DNA from: Chryseobacterium gleum
GTDB lineage: Bacteria > Bacteroidota > Bacteroidia > Flavobacteriales_D > Crocinitomicaceae
Direction: 5' to 3'
NCBI GenBank assembly: GCA_945888625.1
Contig: CAMDAH010000020.1
Coordinates: 1-33,778, forward strand
DNA: 33,778 nucleotides
The position numbers and the translations under genes are program-made. Position 1 is the stretch's first letter. Each line of letters opens with the position of its first letter. The notes under the pieces were generated by a model. That model had not been told where the DNA came from, searched no databases, and saw only the letters and a program-made list of their open reading frames with translations. Below are positions 26,136 to 33,778 of the stretch, one piece after another.

Positions 26136-27038
26136 ATGAAACTTTTCAACCTCTTAATTGCACTCTTCATTTGCGCTTCTGCATTTGCACAACCGACCGC
26201 TAGCTTTACGGTTTCCGACAACATAATTTGTTCTGGGGATTGTATTGAGGTAGACAATACGTCAACAAATGGTGTTGTTGCATCTACTTGGTCTTTTGGT
26301 GGTGCAATTCCCTCTTTTTACAGCGGCGCTAATCCTGGGCCAGTTTGTTATCCAAGTGCTGGCACATTTACCATTACATTAACTGTTACTGATGCAGCAG
26401 GACTTACAAGTTCTTCTAGTCAATCAATGACGGTAGGAACAGTACCTTCTATCTCGGCGACTGTGTTAGACAGTTTGGGTGGTACGGCCATTCCCGACAC
26501 ACTAATTTCGATGTTTGGATCTGCTGTTATTGCAGCAAGTGGATACGTTGTTGGCGACTCAATTACATGGTCTCCGTCCAACTATTCTTGTGTTAATCCA
26601 GTTTGCGACACCATTGTTGCTTCCCCGTTTTATGCTACATTTTACATAATCACCAACACTTCTCCAGAGGGATGTGTTGCTTCTGACACTGTATTTATTG
26701 ATGTATTGTTTAGGGATTCTGTAAAAATTGTTGTTCCCAACGCTTTTTCGCCAAATGATGACGGAGATAATGATGAACTAAAAGTACTCACCAACGTGGA
26801 TGCTGAAAACAACTACGCCAATGGTTTCATTGAAGGAGGAGCAATCGTAGAAATGAATTTTGAAATTTACAATCGTTTTGGTCAGCTCGTATTTCGAACT
26901 ACCAATCCACACGAAGGTTGGGATGGAAACTTTAAAGGTAAACCGATGAATCCATCGGTTTTTGTCTACAAGTTAGATTACCTTTTGATAAATGGACTTT
27001 CGGGAACGCTGAATGGAAATGTAACACTTTACAGATAG
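26136..27038 (+). CDS. Type IX secretion cargo protein with PKD domain and gliding-motility-type (type B) C-terminal domain
   Basis: This 300-residue exported protein has a signal peptide (1-18, ending SAFA), a PKD domain (about 20-100; ASTWSFGG, YPSAGTFTITLTVTDA), a linker beta segment, and a C-terminal domain from about residue 198 with VVPNAFSPNDDGDNDELKV, NRFGQLVF, GWDGNFKGKPMNPSVFVYKL. This is the TIGR04131-type gliding-motility-associated CTD, a type B T9SS sorting signal. The acidic SPNDDGDND loop is typical. A PorP/SprF gene follows 4 nt later, and such pairs are known where the SprF-like protein is needed for its cargo (SprB/SprF). The protein is probably secreted or surface-attached; its ligand is unknown. 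Confidence 0.92.
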   Translation: MKLFNLLIALFICASAFAQPTASFTVSDNIICSGDCIEVDNTSTNGVVASTWSFGGAIPSFYSGANPGPVCYPSAGTFTITLTVTDAAGLTSSSSQSMTVGTVPSISATVLDSLGGTAIPDTLISMFGSAVIAASGYVVGDSITWSPSNYSCVNPVCDTIVASPFYATFYIITNTSPEGCVASDTVFIDVLFRDSVKIVVPNAFSPNDDGDNDELKVLTNVDAENNYANGFIEGGAIVEMNFEIYNRFGQLVFRTTNPHEGWDGNFKGKPMNPSVFVYKLDYLLINGLSGTLNGNVTLYR

Positions 27039-27042
27039 TATC

Positions 27043-28065
27043 ATGAAAAAAATTATTACGCTAATCACCATTATTATTTTAACCGTATCAGCTAGGGCGC
27101 AGCAAGCATATAATTCAAGTGTTTGGATGCAATCCCCTGCTCTATTTAATCCTGGTGCTATGGCATCTGGCGCTGAAGACTATTCGTTTTTTACCAATTG
27201 TCGATTACAATACCTTACCATGGATGGTATGATGATGCGAACCAACACCCTATCGATGGGATTTAAAATTTCGGACGGTGCCTACAGTAAGAATAATTTT
27301 GGTATTGGACTTAATGTAATCAACGATCAAAGTGGCGACAATAAATTAATGACGAATGCGATAACCATTCCAATTAATTATTCGATTCAAATCAACGATT
27401 ACAACAAAGTATCTTTGGGTGTTGCACCAGGCGTCTATTTACAATCCTATGATCCAAGTTCACAAAATTGGGAAAGCGATTGGAATGGCAATGGATTTAA
27501 TGGTTTAGTAGGTGACCCGATTTTCATTAACTCAAATATATCAAGAAGTTCATACGGAGCATTAAACGTGAATTCGGGATTACATTTTCAAAATACGCAA
27601 CGAAATAAGTCAAAACTTTACGGTGGAATAGCGTTAAATCATTTATCGAGGCAGAAAATAAACTTTACCAATAAGGCTGATAAGTTGTATGGCCAACTTG
27701 TTATTAATGCAGGTGCAGACTTAGTAACACGCAGAAAAGATTTAAGAATACAGCCACAAGTAATGTATTTTAGAAATGGTCCGAGCAACAATTTTATTAT
27801 GGGCGTAGGTTGTGAACACTTATTAGAAACTGGTTCCAACATTACAAATATAAATAAGTCTACATCATTCAGTTACGCTGCATTTTACCGTTGGAATGAC
27901 GCGGTTGTTGCAACAGTAAATTACAAGATTAAAAACTTTAAAATCGGACTTGCTTTTGAAGCTAATGTTTCGAGATTAAACAGTGCCACAAGTGGTATTG
28001 GTGCAGTTGAATTTTATTTCAAGTCCATGCACATTTACCGCAAGCGCAAAACAAAAATTAAGTAA
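27043..28065 (+). CDS. PorP/SprF family type IX secretion system membrane protein
   Basis: This 340-residue predicted outer-membrane beta-barrel has a signal peptide (1-19, ending ARAQ). Features of the PorP/SprF family are QAYNSSVWMQSPALFNPGA at the mature N-terminus, repeated GIGLNVINDQSG-like strands, and a C-terminal strand region. Family members pair with a type B CTD cargo protein and help it reach or stay at the surface. Here the partner is the gene just upstream. The C-terminus is unusually basic (YRKRKTKIK) for a barrel. Its stop at 28065 touches the stop of the opposing gene at 28066. Confidence 0.92.
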   Translation: MKKIITLITIIILTVSARAQQAYNSSVWMQSPALFNPGAMASGAEDYSFFTNCRLQYLTMDGMMMRTNTLSMGFKISDGAYSKNNFGIGLNVINDQSGDNKLMTNAITIPINYSIQINDYNKVSLGVAPGVYLQSYDPSSQNWESDWNGNGFNGLVGDPIFINSNISRSSYGALNVNSGLHFQNTQRNKSKLYGGIALNHLSRQKINFTNKADKLYGQLVINAGADLVTRRKDLRIQPQVMYFRNGPSNNFIMGVGCEHLLETGSNITNINKSTSFSYAAFYRWNDAVVATVNYKIKNFKIGLAFEANVSRLNSATSGIGAVEFYFKSMHIYRKRKTKIK

Positions 28066-29709
<1,644 letters not shown>

Positions 29710-29712
29710 AAG

Positions 29713-29720
29713 CAAAGGTA
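29713..29720 (-). promoter_or_regulatory. Candidate -7 box for the PlsC-like gene (TACCTTTG)
   Basis: An exact TANNTTTG match on the minus strand ends only 3 nt before the ATG at 29709, so a start site 4-7 nt downstream would make the message leaderless or nearly so. A TTTTG lies about 25 nt further upstream (29746-29750), longer than usual spacing. It may be coincidence. Confidence 0.3.
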
Positions 29721-29750
29721 AGCATTGTAGTTTAGTGTAAATTTACAAAA

Positions 29751-31004
29751 GTGAAAACAGCCAAGAATATTTTTAGCTATATCCTCATCACATTTTCGTG
29801 GTTAGGAATACTTTATTGCATTTATTGGTTGGACAAGCCGAGTGCTTCTGAGCAAGTAAGGATTCCTGCTAATACGAGCGATCTAATAAAAATTTCGCCA
29901 AAGGAAATTTCAAAAAACCTATTATTCGATATTTATTTCAAGAATAAAGATGTTGAAATTATCAATTCGTTGCATTCGTATTTGTATCGAAAAAAAAGTT
30001 CTGAGGCAAGTGTAATATGGCATTTTGACCTAAATCAACCGTTGTACTTAGTTCATTGTGAAATTGAAAATCGACCGACTTGGTTGTTAAAAGGTCGAGC
30101 GCATAACTTTTCCCAGCAACCGAACACATCAAGCTTATTTTACAACAAAAAAACGAAAGAACTCTATGCTATTTTAGTCAAATCAGTTGTCATAAAAAAT
30201 AGGAAAGAAATTTCTAAGAAATTATTCAATAATACCATTTCGATTGGAACGATAGACAAGGTTTTAGCTGCCTATTCAATAAGAAATGGAAAAATAAAAA
30301 ATAGTTATTTACCACACGTATTATCTAATATTGTGGGAGTTTCCGCAAGTACAAGCATCCCACAAACCAAGAAAATTTTAAATTCAAAGCCCAAGAGTAT
30401 TCATGTAACGACCGAATTCAACGTGGAGGGACTATTACCTAATTCGTTGAGCGATCTAGCTGTACTTACTAATAATCTCAAAGGATTTTCATTAAATTAT
30501 TTTGGAGCTGAATCAAACACAAAAACCGACTTTTTATCACCCGTGCCAAACTTTGAATTACTGTTGCACTTTAAACAATGCATAACAACGGACTCGTTAA
30601 CAAAACTAATCAAACCACAACTCCCAAAAGATGCGTTTATAAGTCCCTCGATTGTTCAAATCTATTTCAAAAATTATCATCTTTATCAAATTGATAGTAG
30701 TACCATTTACATTGGTTCAAGCAGCTACAATAAAAATAAAATTAGCTCATCAAAATCTCCATTTTTAATTCAAGGTCAGCCCAAATACCTCACTCAGATT
30801 AGCAATTTAGGCATTTGGGGAACTTTACTAAGCTTTATACCGAGTTATAAGGCAAGTGATTACTTCTTGAATACTATTGAAAAAACTACCACTCAAAGTC
30901 GATCGTCAACAACAGATTTCACCTTTGTTTTTAAGAAAAATACGATTCCCACCATTGAATTATTGCGTTTAATTTTAGCCCTGCAGTTTTCAACATCAAT
31001 TTGA
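29751..31004 (+). CDS. Unrecognised protein with N-terminal membrane anchor
   Basis: I do not recognise this 417-residue protein. A hydrophobic segment at about residues 8-25 (FSYILITFSWLGILYCIYWL) suggests a single membrane anchor with the rest outside the cytoplasm. The remainder is polar, Ser/Asn/Lys-rich and mixed in predicted structure, with no motif I can assign; only three cysteines were noticed. The start is GTG at 29751, the first candidate in frame after the divergent gene. No transcript partner is evident: the next gene begins 75 nt later with its own candidate promoter. Composition is similar to its neighbours, with no sign of transfer. Confidence 0.75.
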   Translation: MKTAKNIFSYILITFSWLGILYCIYWLDKPSASEQVRIPANTSDLIKISPKEISKNLLFDIYFKNKDVEIINSLHSYLYRKKSSEASVIWHFDLNQPLYLVHCEIENRPTWLLKGRAHNFSQQPNTSSLFYNKKTKELYAILVKSVVIKNRKEISKKLFNNTISIGTIDKVLAAYSIRNGKIKNSYLPHVLSNIVGVSASTSIPQTKKILNSKPKSIHVTTEFNVEGLLPNSLSDLAVLTNNLKGFSLNYFGAESNTKTDFLSPVPNFELLLHFKQCITTDSLTKLIKPQLPKDAFISPSIVQIYFKNYHLYQIDSSTIYIGSSSYNKNKISSSKSPFLIQGQPKYLTQISNLGIWGTLLSFIPSYKASDYFLNTIEKTTTQSRSSTTDFTFVFKKNTIPTIELLRLILALQFSTSI

Positions 31005-31049
31005 GTACATTTTTTTAGCAACCACCGTTTATTTTCGCCGTTAAATATG

Positions 31050-31057
31050 TAAATTTG
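31050..31057 (+). promoter_or_regulatory. Candidate -7 box for the giant repeat protein (TAAATTTG)
   Basis: An exact TANNTTTG match lies 22 nt before the GTG start at 31080, in the 75-nt gap after the previous gene. No clear -33 element is seen at the usual distance. Confidence 0.4.
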
Positions 31058-31079
31058 TAGTGATTAAATTACAACTAAG

Positions 31080-33778
31080 GTGAGTATATATAAGTTTTCA
31101 AACATCTTGGTTATCCTCCTTTTATTGCTATTCAGTGGTAACACCCTATTTTCACAATCAGCCACATTCAATAGCATTCCAGTAGCTGTTAACGGCACTA
31201 TAAATGTTTGCGCTGGATCAACGATTCTTTTCAATTCAACTGTGGCACCAAATTCATTGAATGCCCCAGCCGTTTATGCTTGGAATTTCGGAAACGGACA
31301 AACCTCAGCACTTCCTGGTCCAATTGGAATTACTTATGCAACCGCTGGAACGTTTACGGTTACCTATAATATTTCAAGTGCGGGAACACCCTTAACCCAA
31401 ACCTCTATAACTGTCAATGTTGCAGCAGCACCAGCGGTAGTCCCAACGATTGGACCTGGAAATAATTGCACTCAAATGACCGTTATAAATGGCATTCCCG
31501 TTTATCAAGCGACTGGAAATAATTGTCAATGTCCTCAAAATGGACCTGGCCCTATTGTCAGTCTTACGAATGCCAATACTTTGGCTGCAGGAACCTCTGC
31601 AACAGTTCATTGGGGGGCCGTCGGAACTGGACAATTAACCAATACCTTTCTTATTGGCACTAGCAATTTGCTCAACCCTCCCAACAGCTTTCCAGGGCAA
31701 CAAAGTGGTGCTGCACCTGCATCTCATTACAATAGCCCGGGAGCGTATAACATGATTTACATGGTTACCATGCCAGGAGGTTGCGTTTATTCTTATTACT
31801 GCATTATGAGTTATGGCGGAGGTGCTATTTCATTAGGGACCTTGACCGCACAAACCCAATGTAATCCACTATTGTATAATCTTACATTTGCGAATCAAAC
31901 ACCCGGCAACACCTATGTCATAAATTGGGGAGATGGAACGGCCAATACAACATTTATTTACCCGAATCTTCCACTTTTACCCAATGGTATTCCTCACTCC
32001 TATGCACCAAGTCCTTGTACAAATGGTGTTCCTCAATCCTATACCATAACGGTAACGGCCACTAACTCATGTGCTAACAGTACAACGACTAGTACAATTG
32101 GGCCTTTTAATGTAAGTTCTTTACCAAATGCTAGTTTTACAAGCGCTCCTTCTAATACGATTTGTCAAAATCAATCCATTACGTTTACCAACACCTCCAA
32201 TGGAGGATTATCCATTGCCAACAATACTTGCAGCAATGTATACAACTTTGGTTGGAATATTAATTTTTCAGCAGCGGCAAGTGGCGCTGGCTATGCAGTA
32301 ACAGCAGGATCAATGGGCGATCCGTTTAACAATACTCCGGTGAACGGAAGCAACCAGCTAAGTGTTCAATTTACACAGCCGGGCACCTATTTCCTGTCGC
32401 TAGACGCTACCAATGCTGCTTGTGGCGGAGACAACGAAACCCAAACAATTACGGTAAACCCAATACCAGTTGTACCCAACCAAACGGCTACTATATGCAG
32501 CGGTAGTAGTTTCAGCATTGCACCGATAAATAATCCACCGAATACGATTGTGCCTGTGGGAACAACATACACTTGGACTGTTGCAGCAAACGCCAATGTA
32601 ACCGGAGAGGTTGGCGGTACCAATGATACCATAATGGGCACGCTTATTAATATCACCAATGTAAATCAAACCGTGGTTTACACGGTAACCCCAACAGTTA
32701 ATGGTTGTACAGGGGCTCCATTTACATTAACCGTAACCGTAATTCCTGCGATTGTTATTCCAAATTTCACACAAACCATTTGTAACGGAACGAGTTTTAC
32801 CATTAACCCCACCAATGCGCCACCAACAACGATTATTCCAAATGGCACCACCTACACATGGACTGTTGTGGACAATCCAAATGTTGTAGGGGAATCGAAT
32901 GGCAGTGGAATGCCACTTTCTCAGACATTAACTAGCAATCTAGCGAGTCCGACACAAAGTGTAGTATATACGATTACTGCTGCTTCTTCGGGTGGCTTGT
33001 GCCCAAACACAACATTTACGGCTACTGTTTTTGTAAATGTGGTTACTCCACCAGTAATTGACGGAGACACGACCATTTGTTCTGGAGGCGACCCACTTGC
33101 TTTTACCTTAATAAGCGCTGCATCGGGCTCAGGAAATGTAACCTATCAATGGCAATCATCAACCACCAACGTGGCGGGTAGTTTTACCAATATTGGTGGC
33201 GCTCAGAGTGCCACCTACAACCCACCTGTTTTAGCTATTACGACCTATTATCGAGTTATTGTAACGAGTACCTTGAATGGACTTTCTTGTACAGCAATAA
33301 GTAATGTGCTAATTGTAACTGTCAACTTAGTAAGCGCTGGAACCCTTTCACAAACCCAAACCATTTGTAGTGGTGGCGATGCCAATCCATTTACGGTTAC
33401 AACGGCCGCAACAGGAACGGGGACATTGACCTATCAATGGCAATCATCCACCATAAGTGCAGTCGCAGGATTCAACGATATAGTTGGGGCAACCAATGCA
33501 ACGTATAATCCTCCAGGCGGTCAAACCGTCACAACCTTTTTTAGATTAATCGTTACCAGTACATTAAATGGAATAGTTTGTACCTCCACTTCTGCAGTAC
33601 TTACCGTATTCGTAAATAACATTACTCCAAGCGTAATTACAAATAGTCAAACCATCTGTTCAGGTGGAAATCCTGCAGCATTCACTAATACGACCGCAGC
33701 CACAGGAACAGGAACTTTAAGTTATCAGTGGCAATCATCAACCACTAACGTGGCGGGTAGTTTTACCAATATTGGTGG
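31080..33778 (+). CDS. Giant secreted PKD/Ig-like repeat protein (partial, 3' end beyond window)
   Basis: An open frame runs from GTG at 31080 to the right edge with no stop (about 899 codons). No ATG fits the N-terminus, whereas the GTG gives a signal peptide (VSIYKFSNILVILLLLLFSG..., ending LFSQ). PKD-like domains lie around residues 35-115 (YAWNFGNGQ) and 275-345 (INWGDGT...YTITVTATNSC), with another starting about 360 (TICQNQSITF). From residue 472 five modules of about 96 residues repeat, each opening with TICxG: two with TYTWTV, three with YQWQSS. This is typical of T9SS-secreted adhesins that end in a type B C-terminal domain, but the end is off the window. It is probably surface-exposed; a ligand cannot be named. 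Confidence 0.85.
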   Translation, partial: MSIYKFSNILVILLLLLFSGNTLFSQSATFNSIPVAVNGTINVCAGSTILFNSTVAPNSLNAPAVYAWNFGNGQTSALPGPIGITYATAGTFTVTYNISSAGTPLTQTSITVNVAAAPAVVPTIGPGNNCTQMTVINGIPVYQATGNNCQCPQNGPGPIVSLTNANTLAAGTSATVHWGAVGTGQLTNTFLIGTSNLLNPPNSFPGQQSGAAPASHYNSPGAYNMIYMVTMPGGCVYSYYCIMSYGGGAISLGTLTAQTQCNPLLYNLTFANQTPGNTYVINWGDGTANTTFIYPNLPLLPNGIPHSYAPSPCTNGVPQSYTITVTATNSCANSTTTSTIGPFNVSSLPNASFTSAPSNTICQNQSITFTNTSNGGLSIANNTCSNVYNFGWNINFSAAASGAGYAVTAGSMGDPFNNTPVNGSNQLSVQFTQPGTYFLSLDATNAACGGDNETQTITVNPIPVVPNQTATICSGSSFSIAPINNPPNTIVPVGTTYTWTVAANANVTGEVGGTNDTIMGTLINITNVNQTVVYTVTPTVNGCTGAPFTLTVTVIPAIVIPNFTQTICNGTSFTINPTNAPPTTIIPNGTTYTWTVVDNPNVVGESNGSGMPLSQTLTSNLASPTQSVVYTITAASSGGLCPNTTFTATVFVNVVTPPVIDGDTTICSGGDPLAFTLISAASGSGNVTYQWQSSTTNVAGSFTNIGGAQSATYNPPVLAITTYYRVIVTSTLNGLSCTAISNVLIVTVNLVSAGTLSQTQTICSGGDANPFTVTTAATGTGTLTYQWQSSTISAVAGFNDIVGATNATYNPPGGQTVTTFFRLIVTSTLNGIVCTSTSAVLTVFVNNITPSVITNSQTICSGGNPAAFTNTTAATGTGTLSYQWQSSTTNVAGSFTNIG
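32493..33778 (+). repeat. Five tandem Ig/PKD-like modules of about 96 codons
   Basis: Module openings (ATxTGC for IC) fall near 32493, 32778, 33075, 33363 and 33654, giving spacings of 95, 99, 96 and 97 codons. The 56-bp segments 33144-33199 and 33723-33778 differ at only two bases, although their modules are not adjacent. The window ends exactly inside that repeat. Confidence 0.85.

Noticed and set aside
32387..32669. Two overlapping minus-strand frames of about 90 residues
   Set aside because: They are antisense shadows of the giant repeat protein, whose plus-strand frame carries the signal peptide and Ig modules.

Overview
The window looks like one stretch of a Bacteroidota chromosome, most likely Flavobacteriales and possibly near the Crocinitomicaceae/Fluviicola group. 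The evidence is type IX secretion (T9SS) cargo with a type B C-terminal domain next to a PorP/SprF protein, families largely confined to this phylum (DUF3822, DUF5522, FISUMP domains), TANNTTTG-type promoter boxes, little sign of Shine-Dalgarno sequences, and AT-rich DNA. The species call is inference. I saw no tRNA, rRNA, CRISPR array, IS element or phage gene.

Layout. (1) 1-4076, minus: a secreted mosaic protein cut by the left edge, with collagen-like stretches, three Ig-like modules and two FISUMP domains. Its 253-bp upstream region holds a perfect 18-bp inverted repeat and a cluster of smaller palindromes. (2) 4330-5724, minus: a RecD-like helicase. (3) 5918-10111, plus: a probable operon of an unrecognised membrane protein, DUF3822, rsmD, coaD and a thioredoxin-fold protein without a CxxC. 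(4) 25204-10114, minus: a 15-kb tightly packed run of DUF1599, a MauE/DoxX-thioredoxin fusion, tpiA, prmA, a 1550-residue protein of unknown function, plsY, a 1902-residue TPR/propeller/coiled-coil/SPOR-like envelope protein, clpS and a rhomboid protease. Most junctions overlap or touch. (5) 25213-26073, plus: folP, divergent from DUF1599. (6) 26136-28065, plus: a T9SS cargo protein with its PorP/SprF partner. (7) 28066-29709: a PLP-dependent deaminase-like enzyme, DUF5522 and a PlsC-like acyltransferase. (8) 29751-31004: an unrecognised membrane-anchored protein. (9) 31080-33778, plus: a giant secreted PKD/Ig-repeat protein cut by the right edge.

How it fits together. The centre is core metabolism, translation modification and envelope building (CoaA synthesis, folate, glycolysis, phosphatidic acid, rRNA and L11 methylation). 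Both ends and the 26-28 kb block carry cell-surface or secreted proteins probably exported by T9SS. Neither edge protein shows its C-terminus, so their sorting signals cannot be seen.

The most interesting signal is in the left-edge protein. The two FISUMP domains differ at 19 of 43 codons in one short window (1797-1925 versus 849-977). At 17 of those 19 sites both codons end in a pyrimidine and differ at base 1 and/or 2, which is the pattern expected of AAY template codons diversified by a diversity-generating retroelement. No reverse transcriptase or template repeat lies in this window, and some silent differences argue against one shared recent template, so this remains a hypothesis.
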